Assembly: GCA_013393545.1 (NCBI GenBank)
Contig: JABXHG010000116.1
Coordinates: 1 to 63,886, forward strand
Length of the DNA: 63,886 nt
DNA from: Alteromonadaceae bacterium
GTDB lineage: Bacteria; Pseudomonadota; Gammaproteobacteria; Pseudomonadales; Oleiphilaceae
Reading direction: 5' to 3'
The first letter of the stretch is position 1; each line of letters begins with the position of its first letter. This document shows positions 27,848-37,128 of the stretch, piece by piece. Under the pieces are notes generated by a model that was not told where the DNA came from, did not search any database, and worked only from the letters and a program-made list of their open reading frames with translations. Position numbers and translations under genes: made by a program.

Positions 27848-28447
27848 GTGACCACACTGGAGCAAAAGCCAGCCAAAGCCGAGGGCCGAAAAGACCCCTG
27901 GGGCGTGTTGCTGGAGAAAGTGGGCAAACATCAGGACAGAGCCGCTTATCAGGCGCTGTTCGAGCACTTCGCCCCGCAGATCAAGTACTACGCCATTTCC
28001 AACGGCATCGCCAACCACGCCGAGGAACTGGTGCAGGAAGTATTTATCTCCATCTGGCGGCGGTCCTGCCTGTACGACTGGCGCAAGGCGGCGGCATCTA
28101 CCTGGATTTTCACCATCGCCCGTAACCAGCGCATCGATATGTTGCGCAAGCTGCAACGCCGGAACGCGGAAATGGCAGTGGAAACCGAAGACCTGTGGCA
28201 GATTCCCGGTGAAAATGAAGACGAGCCGGTTACCTCTCTGCATCGGCTGATGTCGGAACGGCGCATCCGTGAATCGCTCAGCCACCTGCCGGAAGAGCAG
28301 ATCACCGTAATCGCCAAGGTGTACATGGAACACAAATCGCACCAGATGGTGGCCGACGAGTTGGGTATTCCGTTGGGTACCGTGAAAAGCCGGGTTCGCC
28401 TGGCACTGAACAAGTTACGAGTAATTTTGCAGGATCAAAACGTATGA
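27848..28447 (+). CDS. ECF sigma factor, RpoE/ECF11 type (ChrR partner)
   Basis: A 199-residue sigma-70 family factor with only regions 2 and 4. Region 2 has ALFEHFAPQIKYYAISNG, EELVQEVFISIWRR and WIFTIARNQRIDMLR; region 4 has HLPEEQITVIAKVYMEHKSH and GIPLGTVKSRVRLAL. The GTG at 27848 is preferred because AAGGAG lies 6 nt upstream, but ATG 27800 or GTG 27791 would also stay in frame. It overlaps the anti-sigma gene by 4 nt. In Rhodobacter the paired RpoE-ChrR system answers singlet oxygen. A like role here is inferred from both proteins. Confidence 0.88.
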   Translation: MTTLEQKPAKAEGRKDPWGVLLEKVGKHQDRAAYQALFEHFAPQIKYYAISNGIANHAEELVQEVFISIWRRSCLYDWRKAAASTWIFTIARNQRIDMLRKLQRRNAEMAVETEDLWQIPGENEDEPVTSLHRLMSERRIRESLSHLPEEQITVIAKVYMEHKSHQMVADELGIPLGTVKSRVRLALNKLRVILQDQNV

Positions 28448-29082
28448 CTCGGCACCACCCTGACAGCCTGACACTGATGGAGTACAGCGCCGGCAACCTG
28501 ACCGAGGCCAGGGCCCTGTGTATCCGTCTGCATCTGGAGCAGTGTTCCCAGTGCCGGAGTAAGGCCGATACGCTGGACAGCCTCGGGGCGGTTATGATGG
28601 ACCAACAACCCAGCGTTTCCGTGTCCGACGCCAGCTTCGAGCAGCTAATGGCTCGCATTGACGCCGCGCCGGAAGACACTTCACCGGTGGCGGAAGCGCC
28701 CAGGCTGAGCCCGCTTCAGAAACTATTGGGCGACGACCTGAACAGCCTGCCCTGGAAGCGCCAGCTTGGCGATGTGAGCGTACTGGACATCACCGACAAA
28801 TTCGCCGACCAGAGTGAACGGGTGGTTCTGCAGAAACTGTGTGCCGGCGGCAAGGCCCCCGCGCACACCCACAAGGGCGACGAAACCACGGTGATTCTGC
28901 AGGGCGCCTTTGCCGATAAGAACGGCGTGTTCAACCAGTGGGACTTTGTATCCCTGGACGAACACGACGAACACCGCCCGGTGGCGGTGGGCAATGAGGA
29001 CTGCATCACCCTGTCGGTACTCAGCGCCCCCCTGAAACTGACCGGCACCTTCACACGCCTGCTAAATCCGTTTATTCGTTAA
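28444..29082 (+). CDS. chrR: ChrR-family zinc/cupin anti-sigma factor
   Basis: A 212-residue protein. The N-terminal anti-sigma domain has the zinc ligands His5, His30, Cys34 and Cys37 (HxxxCxxC at 30-37), matching the R. sphaeroides ChrR pattern. The C-terminal half (about 100-205) is a cupin with AHTHKGDETTVILQGAF and later DEHRP that can bind a metal. Such proteins hold the ECF factor inactive until singlet oxygen or peroxide stress releases it. The start overlaps the sigma stop (ATGA), so expression is coupled. Confidence 0.9.
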   Translation: MTRHHPDSLTLMEYSAGNLTEARALCIRLHLEQCSQCRSKADTLDSLGAVMMDQQPSVSVSDASFEQLMARIDAAPEDTSPVAEAPRLSPLQKLLGDDLNSLPWKRQLGDVSVLDITDKFADQSERVVLQKLCAGGKAPAHTHKGDETTVILQGAFADKNGVFNQWDFVSLDEHDEHRPVAVGNEDCITLSVLSAPLKLTGTFTRLLNPFIR

Positions 29083-29091
29083 CACCCGGCC

Positions 29092-29114
29092 GGTGGCACC
29101 ACCACACTGCCACC
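29092..29114. terminator. Hairpin between convergent chrR and SDR gene
   Basis: GGTGGCA (29092-29098) pairs with TGCCACC (29108-29114) in the 47-nt gap between two convergent genes. The plus-strand flank (GCCCTTCTCC) is only pyrimidine-rich. Confidence 0.4.
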
Positions 29115-29129
29115 GCCCTTCTCCCCCGA

Positions 29130-29861
29130 TTACCAGGGCAGATCGCTGCCATCCCAGCTGATAAACCGACCATTTTCTTGTTCGGACAGGCTCTCAAGCA
29201 CCCGAAAAAGATTGCCTGCGGTATCGTCCGGCTCATGCACCGTCAGCTTCCCCGGTGACTGACTGAACGGCTCGCTCAGAGCCGAGCGAGTGGTGCCCGG
29301 GTGCAGGGCCACGCAAGCCACCGGCGAAAACCGGCGCGGCAATTCCACCGACAGATTCTTTACCAGCATGTTCAGGGCCGCCTTTGAACATCGGTAGGCA
29401 TACCAGCCTCCCAGATGGTTGTCGGTAATCGATCCCACTTTGGCGGACACCGCCGCCACCCGCTTCAGATGCTGACCACGCAGATGCGGCGCCAGAGCCT
29501 GCACAAGCAGTCCAAAGCCCAGGCAATTCACTTCAAACGCTTTCAGCATGCTATGCGATTGCAGGTCTTCCAGTCTTTTTTCCGGAAACATCGCGTCCTC
29601 GTGCAGTAGCCCGGCGGTGTAAATAACATTCGCCAATGGCAGCTGTTCAGCCAGCAAGGCCGCCAGGCTGTCCCCTGGCAGGGAGTCCGGTACATCGGCC
29701 CGCCAGGGCAGCAACTGTAGCCGGGCGTGATTCCGAAGCCGGTCGGGCAGCGTCTCCGGCTGCCGGCACAGCCCGATGACCGTTTCATCGGTGCGTTCAA
29801 GGTAACGTTCCGCCAGCGCGCAACCGATGGCGCCGGATACTCCGGCAATTAGCGTGGTCAT
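29130..29861 (-). CDS. Short-chain dehydrogenase/reductase
   Basis: A 243-residue SDR enzyme. The nucleotide-binding motif is degenerate but readable (LIAGVSGAIGCALAERYL), and the catalytic Tyr-x-x-x-Lys is YAYRCSKAAL, with Ser in VAAVSAKVGSI. HPGTTRSALSEPF is typical of the CsgA-like SDR group. SDR genes of this kind are repeatedly found beside rpoE-chrR sigma modules, and it is convergent with chrR here, so it may belong to the photo-oxidative stress response. The substrate is unknown. Confidence 0.85.
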   Translation of the reverse strand: MTTLIAGVSGAIGCALAERYLERTDETVIGLCRQPETLPDRLRNHARLQLLPWRADVPDSLPGDSLAALLAEQLPLANVIYTAGLLHEDAMFPEKRLEDLQSHSMLKAFEVNCLGFGLLVQALAPHLRGQHLKRVAAVSAKVGSITDNHLGGWYAYRCSKAALNMLVKNLSVELPRRFSPVACVALHPGTTRSALSEPFSQSPGKLTVHEPDDTAGNLFRVLESLSEQENGRFISWDGSDLPW

Positions 29862-29936
29862 GTATGGCCTCCTGATAACGTCAACGGCGTCAGAGTTGTT
29901 ACAATGTAAGACTTCATTTCATGCTACGAGCCAGAC

Positions 29937-30728
29937 ATGACAGCCGATGATTACCAGTTTCGCTTTGGCGGTATCGAACGCCTGTACGGCCGCCGGGCGC
30001 TGAATGCCTTCCGTGACGCCCATATTGCCATTGTCGGGCTTGGCGGCGTGGGCTCCTGGGCCGCCGAAGCCCTGGCTCGCAGCGGTATTGGTACGCTCAC
30101 GTTGATCGACATGGACGACATTTGCGTGTCCAACACCAACCGCCAGCTGCACGCCTTGCAGGGCCAGTACGGACAGACCAAAACCGAGGCCATGGCCCGG
30201 CGCCTGCAGGCCATCAATCCGCAGGCCGATATTCGGGTGCATTTCGGCTTTCTGACGACGAAAAATGTCCAAACACTGATTAACGATGAGATCACCGGTG
30301 TGGTGGATGCCATCGACAGCGTAAACGCCAAGGCCGCCCTGCTGGCCCACTGCCAGCGCCGTAAGATTCCGGTGGTGTGTGCCGGTGGCGCGGGTGGTCA
30401 GATGGACCCCACGCAAATTCAGGTAGCCGACCTGGCAAAAACCACGCAGGATCCGCTGCTGGCGAAAGTGCGTAATAAATTGCGCCGCGAATACGGTTTT
30501 TCCCGCAATCCGAAACGGCGTTTCGGCATTGAGGCGGTATACTCTCTGGAACAGCTGACTTATCCGGCACCTGATGGCGAGGTGTGTCAGCAAAAACCGG
30601 CCACCGATGGGCCGGTGCGGCTGGATTGCGCCTCCGGTTTCGGTGCCGCCAGCCCGGTCACGGCCAGTTTTGGATTTTTTGCGGCGTCCCGGCTACTGAA
30701 TCGCATTGCCCGGCGAGCCAACCCTTAG
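29937..30728 (+). CDS. tcdA: tRNA threonylcarbamoyladenosine dehydratase
   Basis: A 263-residue E1-like (ThiF/MoeB fold) enzyme that cyclises t6A37 to ct6A in tRNA. The ATP site is VGLGGVGSWAAEALARSGIG, with MDDICVSNTNRQLHA downstream. AGGAGGQMDPTQIQVADLAKT and SAGFG-like ASGFGAASPVTASFG near the C-terminus match TcdA/CsdL. The start is the ATG at 29937. It is divergent from the SDR gene. Confidence 0.94.
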   Translation: MTADDYQFRFGGIERLYGRRALNAFRDAHIAIVGLGGVGSWAAEALARSGIGTLTLIDMDDICVSNTNRQLHALQGQYGQTKTEAMARRLQAINPQADIRVHFGFLTTKNVQTLINDEITGVVDAIDSVNAKAALLAHCQRRKIPVVCAGGAGGQMDPTQIQVADLAKTTQDPLLAKVRNKLRREYGFSRNPKRRFGIEAVYSLEQLTYPAPDGEVCQQKPATDGPVRLDCASGFGAASPVTASFGFFAASRLLNRIARRANP

Positions 30729-30750
30729 AACACTAACACGGTACCTTTTT

Positions 30751-32580
30751 ATGCCCGCGAGTACGGCTATGATACTCGCCAGTATTGGCGTGATTTCCCT
30801 GTTCTGCCAATGGCTGGCCTGGCGCGTTCGCATGCCAGCCATTCTGTTCTTGCTGATCGGTGGCATTGTCGCCGGCCCGGTCACCGGCTTTCTGCAACCC
30901 GAGGCGGTGTTCGACGACCTGCTGTTTCCGCTGATCTCCCTGGCGGTGGCCATTATTCTGTTCGAAGGCAGCCTGACCCTGCGGGCCGAAGAAATCCGCA
31001 GTCACGGCAAGATGGTGCGCAATCTGATCCCGGTGGGCAGCATTGTCACCTGCACCATCGGCACCCTGGCCGCACGCTGGCTGCTGGAGGTTCCCTGGGA
31101 AGTGGCCCTGCTGTTCGGGGCAATCTCCGTGGTGACCGGCCCGACCGTCATCGCGCCTTTGCTCAGGGCGGTTCGCCCCACCTCATCCATTGCCAACATC
31201 CTGCGCTGGGAAGGCATCATTATTGACCCAGTGGGCGCGCTGCTGGCGGTACTGGTATTCGAGGGTATTGTCTCCTGGGGCCAGGGCAATGTATTCGGCC
31301 ATTCGGCCTGGATCTTCGGCAAAACCGTCATGGTCGGCCTGCTGATCGGTGCCGCCGCCGGTTACCTGAATGGTCTGGCCCTGCGCAAACACTGGTTGCC
31401 GCAATACCTGCACAACGCCGGCACCCTGACGTTCATGCTGGGTGTGTATGTGTTGTCGAACGAATTGGCCCACGAGTCCGGGCTGTTGACGGTGACCGTG
31501 ATGGGCATCTGGATGGCCAACATGAAGCAGGTGCCGGTGGAAGATATCCTGGAGTTCAAGGAATCGCTGAGTGTTCTGCTGATTTCCGCCCTGTTCATTA
31601 TCCTGGCAGCCCGCGTGGATTTCGGCTCCATTGCAGAACTGGGCTGGGGGCTGGCAGCCGTGCTTGCCATACTGATGCTGGTGGCCCGCCCAGTCAGCAT
31701 TTTCCTCTCCGCCATTGGCACCTCGCTGAACTGGCGTGAGAAGGTTTACCTGAGCTGGATTGGCCCCCGGGGCATTGTCGCGGCCGCCGTTTCAGCGCTA
31801 TTCGCCTTCCAGCTAGAGCGCATCGGCTTTGAGGGGGCAGACGTTCTGGTGCCCATGGTGTTTATGCTGATCATCACCACCGTGACCCTGCAAAGCCTGA
31901 CCGCCCGACCCTTCGCCCGGCTGCTGAACGTGCAGGAGCCACCCGCCCATGGCTTCCTGATCCTGGGCGCCAACCCGGTGGCCCGACTGATTGCTGAAGC
32001 TCTGAAGAAGCACGATGTGCCGGTCATGCTCACCGACACCAACTGGGAAAACGTGCGCCAGGCACGGATGAAAAACATGCCGGTGTATTTCGGCAACCCG
32101 GTGTCCGAACACGCCGCCACTCACATGGATCTGACCGGCATCGGCAACGTCCTGATTCTCTCACCGTACAAGCAGCTCAATTCACTGGCCACCTATCACT
32201 TCCTGGACTGGTTTGGCGATGGCTCGGTGTTCAGCCTGTCGGAAGGCGACCAGGACCAGCGTGCGCGCCTGCAGACCGCCGGCAAGGTGCAGCGCACCAG
32301 GGGGCTATTCAATGAGGTCAGTTACGCAAAACTGGCCAGTCTGGTCAGCCAGGGTTACACGGTGAAAACCACGCTCCTGCGCGAAGAGTTCGGCTATCAG
32401 CAGTTTATGGAGCAATACCAGAACCAGCCGCTGGTGCTGTTTGTCATGGACAGCCGCAAGCACATCCAGCCGGTACGCAGCATGGATGAACTGGAGCCGG
32501 AAGAAGACTGGACATTGATCAGCCTGGTGCCACCGCAGCCAGCGAAAGAGCGTAAAGAGCGCAAGGAGCGGGGGAATTAA
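30751..32580 (+). CDS. CPA1-type cation:proton antiporter with C-terminal RCK-like domain
   Basis: A 609-residue membrane protein with about twelve helices in the first 410 residues. LLIGGIVAGPVTG, GAISVVTGPTVIAPLL and WEGIIIDPVGALLAVL are conserved antiporter motifs with the key acidic residues. From about residue 415 a soluble Rossmann-like segment begins (GFLILGANPVARLIAEALKK, LTDTNW), resembling RCK/TrkA-N regulatory domains. It probably exchanges Na+ or K+ for protons. The C-terminus overlaps the end of the convergent oxidoreductase gene by 4 nt. Confidence 0.88.
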   Translation: MPASTAMILASIGVISLFCQWLAWRVRMPAILFLLIGGIVAGPVTGFLQPEAVFDDLLFPLISLAVAIILFEGSLTLRAEEIRSHGKMVRNLIPVGSIVTCTIGTLAARWLLEVPWEVALLFGAISVVTGPTVIAPLLRAVRPTSSIANILRWEGIIIDPVGALLAVLVFEGIVSWGQGNVFGHSAWIFGKTVMVGLLIGAAAGYLNGLALRKHWLPQYLHNAGTLTFMLGVYVLSNELAHESGLLTVTVMGIWMANMKQVPVEDILEFKESLSVLLISALFIILAARVDFGSIAELGWGLAAVLAILMLVARPVSIFLSAIGTSLNWREKVYLSWIGPRGIVAAAVSALFAFQLERIGFEGADVLVPMVFMLIITTVTLQSLTARPFARLLNVQEPPAHGFLILGANPVARLIAEALKKHDVPVMLTDTNWENVRQARMKNMPVYFGNPVSEHAATHMDLTGIGNVLILSPYKQLNSLATYHFLDWFGDGSVFSLSEGDQDQRARLQTAGKVQRTRGLFNEVSYAKLASLVSQGYTVKTTLLREEFGYQQFMEQYQNQPLVLFVMDSRKHIQPVRSMDELEPEEDWTLISLVPPQPAKERKERKERGN

Positions 32581-33551
32581 CGGCAGTCCAGCACCAGCTT
32601 CCCGCGCACATGGCCGCCTTCAAGCAGTTCATGTGCGTCGGCCGCGTTCACCAGAGCAAACGCTTTCTCGATGTGGACCTTCACATCCCCGTCTTCAATC
32701 AGCTCGGCAATTTCATCCAGATGGAAGCTGTCCGGGCGCACGGTCATGCCGTGGGCACGCAACCCCATGCTTTCCGCTTCGCTGACAATGTCGTCGGCGG
32801 TCACCGTGGGGATGGTTACCAACACACCGGCTTCAGACAGCGTATGCAGCGAACGCTTGCCGGCCTCGCCACCCACCAGGTCGAGCACCACATCCAGCCC
32901 ATAACACTCATCGGCTATGTCCGTGCTGTGGTAGTCAATCACCTCGTGCACGCCCAGCTCGGCCAGGAAATCCCGATTACCGGGCGAAGCCGTGGCAATT
33001 ACATGGGCGCCACGCTCAAGAGCGAACTGCACGGCAAAATGCCCCACGCCGCCGGCGCCGGCCTGTACCAGAATCTTTTGCCCCGATTCCAGCCGGGCCA
33101 TCTCGAACAGAGCCTGCCAGGCGGTCAGGGCCGCCAGCGGCACCGCACCGGCGGTGACCAGATCCAGCTCTTCGGGCACCAGCGCCAGCTCATCAGCGCG
33201 GCCAACAGCATATTGGGCATAAGCGCCACCACCGGCCGGAAAACCGATCATGCCCATGACCCGGTCGCCGGGCGCCAGGGTGGTCACCTCGTCACCCACA
33301 GCCACTACCTCACCGGCGGCGTCATACCCGGGCACCCACGGCAGGTGATTTTCAATCTGCCGGGCAGCGAAACCCAGGCCTTTGCGGGTCTTCCAGTCAA
33401 TGGGGTTTACCCCGGCACCGTGCACTCGAAGCAGCACCTGCTCCGGACCGGGTATCGGCAGGCCGCTCTCGGCCACCTCCAGAACATCCCGCTCGCCAAA
33501 CTGGTGGTAGCGCACACAGCGCATGCGATTGGATTCGGTGATCTGGCTCAT
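32577..33551 (-). CDS. Zinc-independent MDR-family alcohol dehydrogenase/quinone reductase
   Basis: A 324-residue medium-chain oxidoreductase. The N-terminal catalytic domain has HGAGVNPIDWKTRKGLGF and VPGYDAAGEVVAVGDEV; the Rossmann motif is VQAGAGGVGHFAVQFALERGA. The zinc-binding Cys and His of classical ADH are absent, which fits the NADPH:quinone reductase group. Its ATG overlaps the stop of the upstream beta-propeller gene (ATGA), so the two are coupled. The substrate is not predictable. Confidence 0.88.
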   Translation of the reverse strand: MSQITESNRMRCVRYHQFGERDVLEVAESGLPIPGPEQVLLRVHGAGVNPIDWKTRKGLGFAARQIENHLPWVPGYDAAGEVVAVGDEVTTLAPGDRVMGMIGFPAGGGAYAQYAVGRADELALVPEELDLVTAGAVPLAALTAWQALFEMARLESGQKILVQAGAGGVGHFAVQFALERGAHVIATASPGNRDFLAELGVHEVIDYHSTDIADECYGLDVVLDLVGGEAGKRSLHTLSEAGVLVTIPTVTADDIVSEAESMGLRAHGMTVRPDSFHLDEIAELIEDGDVKVHIEKAFALVNAADAHELLEGGHVRGKLVLDCR

Positions 33552-34636
33552 GATTCATCTCCCAGGCCTGGAATGGCGTGAAACGGCAACCGGGCTATCC
33601 GGTCGTTGTGCAGCGATCCAAAGTATAGCGCACCGTCTTGCGGCGTCACCGAGCTAAGCGCGCGCACGTGGGTACCGCGCGTGTCATGCAGGCTGATCAG
33701 GGCCTGGCCGTCGGCATCATAGGCGACAACCAGCCCATAGGGTTCCGGCCAGGGCCGCAACCGCCCAGGCAGCTTGGCCACCAGATCTTTCAGCCAGGGC
33801 TGTCGGTGCAGAGCATCCACCTGCCGGTGGCGAGGCGACAGAAAAGCGACCCAGTGGCGCTGTTCCCGGTCAATACCCAGATCGCCGGGAAAACCCGGCA
33901 GGTTGTCGATAAACACCTCGGCCTGACCTTCCGCCGGGCCATGCAAATGGTATTTGAGAATACGGTACTTCCAGGTCTCCGCCAACAACAGATACCGGCC
34001 ATCCGAAGACACTGTCACCCCCGCCGGAAAATGCAGGTTATCCATCAGCACCTCAACCCGGCCGCTGGCGGGGTTATAGCGCAACAACCGTCCCCAGGGG
34101 CGCATTTCCAGCAGGTCATAGCGGTAATCGCCCGGAGCAAAACGGGAACTGGCGTCGGTGAAATAAATACGGCCGTCCGAGGCGATATCCACACCGGAGG
34201 TCAGGTGGAACAGGGTTCCTTTGGCCTCCCTGGCCAATACGGAAATGGCACCGGCCGGCGTAATGGACAACAGGCCCCGCTCGGCATCGGCGACGATCAG
34301 ATTGCCATTGGCATCAAACACCAGCCCCATGGGCCGACCGCCGGTATTGACCCAGGTATGGGCTCGGCCATCAGCGTCCAGACGCACAATTCGTCCATCC
34401 GCCATGCCCGAATACACAGCACCATCGGCCGCTACTGCCACGTCTTCCGGCCCGCTGACCTGCCCCCGGGCCAGCAGATCAGCCAGACGCAGGCGCTCGT
34501 TGGCGGCCAGCACGCCGGTCATGGCTGGCGGTGCCGGCGCCTGCCAGGCTTTGCTGTCCACCGGGGAAGGTGTCAGCAGGAAACTCCCCAGCAGCAGGAA
34601 AACCGCCAGCAAGCCAATCAGCAACCATTTCATCAT
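33548..34636 (-). CDS. Membrane-anchored strictosidine synthase/SMP-30-like beta-propeller
   Basis: A 362-residue protein with an N-terminal membrane anchor (KWLLIGLLAVFLLLGSFLL) and then a six-bladed beta-propeller. Repeats such as GPEDVAVAADGAVYSGMADG, DANGNLIVADAERGLL and HFPAGVTVSSDGRYLLLAETW are the strictosidine-synthase/gluconolactonase type. Bacterial members are thought to be lactonases or related hydrolases, not alkaloid synthases. The pair with the reductase suggests one small-molecule pathway, which I cannot name. Confidence 0.82.
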   Translation of the reverse strand: MMKWLLIGLLAVFLLLGSFLLTPSPVDSKAWQAPAPPAMTGVLAANERLRLADLLARGQVSGPEDVAVAADGAVYSGMADGRIVRLDADGRAHTWVNTGGRPMGLVFDANGNLIVADAERGLLSITPAGAISVLAREAKGTLFHLTSGVDIASDGRIYFTDASSRFAPGDYRYDLLEMRPWGRLLRYNPASGRVEVLMDNLHFPAGVTVSSDGRYLLLAETWKYRILKYHLHGPAEGQAEVFIDNLPGFPGDLGIDREQRHWVAFLSPRHRQVDALHRQPWLKDLVAKLPGRLRPWPEPYGLVVAYDADGQALISLHDTRGTHVRALSSVTPQDGALYFGSLHNDRIARLPFHAIPGLGDES

Positions 34637-34737
34637 GCGCGCCTGACCTGTAGATACATCGGGGCTCCGGTAATCATGAGCTTGAGTAACTCACCTTAGC
34701 AGAAATCGCGCTACGGCTAACAATCCACCCCCGGCGT

Positions 34738-35529
34738 TTAGCCGGTGAGGAAGCGCCGGCAAAGGGCCGCGAAGGTGTCCGGTTTTTCCGCGTGCAGCCA
34801 GTGTCCGGTACCCTCGATAATGCGCAGTTCCGCCGCCGGGAACAGCCTGGTGATGGTTGCCTGGTGTTTTTTCTGAATGTAGGGCGAATCGCCCCCCTTG
34901 ATAAACAGGACAGGCCCCTCGAACGGGCCGTCCCCTTCGGGCCCGGCGGCGATGTTGGCGTAACAGGCGTCAATCGCCGGCAGATTAAGCCGCCACCGGA
35001 AAGCAGGCCCGTCTTCATTTTTTTCCTCTGCCGGCACCCTCTCCATGTTTTTCAGCAAGAATTGGCGAACGCCCGGTATCTCCACGTATTCAGCCAGCTG
35101 CTGATCGGCATCTCGGCGGCTTTTCACCTGGGAAAAGTTCAGGCTGTTCAGGCCATCAAGAATGGCATCGTGGCGGGGCTCATAGCCCACCGGGGCAATA
35201 TCAGCCGCAATCACCGCCTGCACCCGCTGCGGATAACTCAAAGCCACCTGCATGGCCACCTTGCCCCCCATGGAATGACCGAGGATGCTGGCCTTGTCTA
35301 AACCCCGGGCATCCATATACGCCACCACATCGTCCGCCATGGCCGGGTAGCTCATCTCCGGCGTATGGGGCGAGCTACCGTGATTGCGCAGATCCAACGC
35401 ATGGATTTGCCAACCATCCTCCAGCCGCCGGCTGATGCCACCCAGGTTATCCAGCGAGCCGAACAGCCCGTGTAAAACAATCAGCGGCTCGCCTTCACCG
35501 CTGATGCGATAATTGAGCTCGACACTCAT
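34738..35529 (-). CDS. YbfF-like alpha/beta hydrolase
   Basis: A 263-residue alpha/beta hydrolase. The oxyanion motif is PLIVLHGLFGSLDNLGG, the nucleophile elbow GHSMGG, the acid region in VLFIKGGDSPYI and the His in GTGHWLHAEKP. The match to the YbfF esterase group is good throughout. The ATG at 35529 (MSVELNYRIS) is preferred over a TTG 9 nt upstream. It is divergent from cls. The natural substrate of YbfF esterases is unknown. Confidence 0.88.
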   Translation of the reverse strand: MSVELNYRISGEGEPLIVLHGLFGSLDNLGGISRRLEDGWQIHALDLRNHGSSPHTPEMSYPAMADDVVAYMDARGLDKASILGHSMGGKVAMQVALSYPQRVQAVIAADIAPVGYEPRHDAILDGLNSLNFSQVKSRRDADQQLAEYVEIPGVRQFLLKNMERVPAEEKNEDGPAFRWRLNLPAIDACYANIAAGPEGDGPFEGPVLFIKGGDSPYIQKKHQATITRLFPAAELRIIEGTGHWLHAEKPDTFAALCRRFLTG

Positions 35530-35677
35530 GGGGTACAAACCTCCGCTCGTATTCGGAAAACGCTACACTAACACCGCCTGAGCCGGTGGCAAGAGTAAAA
35601 ACCCGATTGCTTTGCGCCGGCACCGGCGATCAGGTACAAAGAACGGGCGGCATTTCTTCGTGGACGGACGTTAACCC

Positions 35678-37111
35678 ATGAACGGGGACTTTTCTTTCAT
35701 CGCGATTCTGGTGGCCGGGCTTTATCTGGGTGCGCTGGCGTGTATCTACCGGATTCTGCTGACCTACCGCACGGCCCAGGGCGCCATCGCCTGGATCATC
35801 GCATTGATCGGCCTGCCCTACGTCGCTGTGCCACTGTTCCTGATGATCGGTCGTTATCGTTTTGGCGGGTATGTGACCGCCAGGCGCATGGGACAACGCG
35901 ATATTAGCGGCCTGCTGGGCGAATTCGAACAACAGGCCACCTCCCTGCCCACCGAAGGCCAACCCCACTTCGACAACGAGTTGCAGGTGCTGTGCAAGCT
36001 GGGACGACAACCGTTTACCAGCGGCAACCGCAGCACCCTGCTCAAAGACGGCGAAGCCACCTTCCAGGCCCTGTTTGATGCCATGGAAGACGCCCGGCAT
36101 TACATTCTGCTGGAATTCTATATCGTTCGTTCCGACCGGGTGGGCCAACGCATTAAGGCCATCCTTGAACGCAAGCTGGCTCAGGGCGTGGAGGTCTGGC
36201 TTCTATATGACGACATCGGCAGCGCCTTTCTGGCCAAACGCTGGCTGCGGGAGCTGTCCGCCGCCGGCGCCCGCATTGCCTCCTTTGGCCGGGGCAACCT
36301 GCGTACCCGACGCTTCCAGATCAACTTCCGCAACCACCGAAAATTACTGGTTTGCGACGGCCATGTGGGCTTTGTCGGCGGCATCAACCTGGGCGATGAA
36401 TACCTGGGCACCGCCATGGACCAGGAGCCCTGGCGCGACAGCCACTGCCGGATCGAGGGCCCGGCGGTTACCGGTCTGCAACTGGCCTGGCTGGAAGACT
36501 GGAACTGGGCCAGCGGCGAGCGCCCCGAGCTCAACTGGCAACCAGTCAGCCAACCACCGGGCGAGGAAGAAATCCTGATCCTGCCTACCGGCCCGGCCGA
36601 TACCTGGGAAACCTGCAGCCTGTTTTTCCTGAACTGCATCAACAACGCGAAACAGCGGATCTGGCTGACTTCACCGTATTTTGTGCCAGATTTTCAGGTG
36701 ATCAACGCACTGCAGCTCGCAGCTCTTCGGGGGGTGGACGTGCGGGTACTGATTCCGGAGAAAGCGGACAGCGCGCTGGTCAGCCTGGCGGCGTATTCGT
36801 ACCTGGTACAGGCATGCCAGGCCGGCATTGGCATTTACCGCTACCAGCCGGGGTTCATGCACCAGAAGGTGGTGCTGGTGGACGACCGCTATGCCGCCAT
36901 CGGCACCGCCAACCTGGACAACCGGTCCATGCGGCTGAATTTCGAGATTACCGCCATCAACACCCACCCAGGCTTTATTGCCGAGGTGGATAAAATGCTT
37001 TCCGACGATTTCCGGCACTGTCGACTGCTAACGCCAGCCGACTACCAGGACCGCTCCCTCGCCTTCCGCCTGGCCTGCCGCGCAGTGCGGTTGCTGGCGC
37101 CGCTGCTGTGA
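35678..37111 (+). CDS. cls: Cardiolipin synthase
   Basis: A 477-residue phospholipase D superfamily enzyme. Two N-terminal helices (residues 5-28 and 35-55) anchor it. HKD motif 1 is FRNHRKLLVCDGHVGFVGG, and motif 2 is FMHQKVVLVDDRYAAIGTAN. It condenses two phosphatidylglycerols, or related pairs, to cardiolipin at the inner membrane. It is a ClsA-type length. The convergent patatin-like protein also handles lipids, but its direction argues against an operon. Confidence 0.93.
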   Translation: MNGDFSFIAILVAGLYLGALACIYRILLTYRTAQGAIAWIIALIGLPYVAVPLFLMIGRYRFGGYVTARRMGQRDISGLLGEFEQQATSLPTEGQPHFDNELQVLCKLGRQPFTSGNRSTLLKDGEATFQALFDAMEDARHYILLEFYIVRSDRVGQRIKAILERKLAQGVEVWLLYDDIGSAFLAKRWLRELSAAGARIASFGRGNLRTRRFQINFRNHRKLLVCDGHVGFVGGINLGDEYLGTAMDQEPWRDSHCRIEGPAVTGLQLAWLEDWNWASGERPELNWQPVSQPPGEEEILILPTGPADTWETCSLFFLNCINNAKQRIWLTSPYFVPDFQVINALQLAALRGVDVRVLIPEKADSALVSLAAYSYLVQACQAGIGIYRYQPGFMHQKVVLVDDRYAAIGTANLDNRSMRLNFEITAINTHPGFIAEVDKMLSDDFRHCRLLTPADYQDRSLAFRLACRAVRLLAPLL

Positions 37112-37128
37112 CCAGGCTTTGGCAGTAA

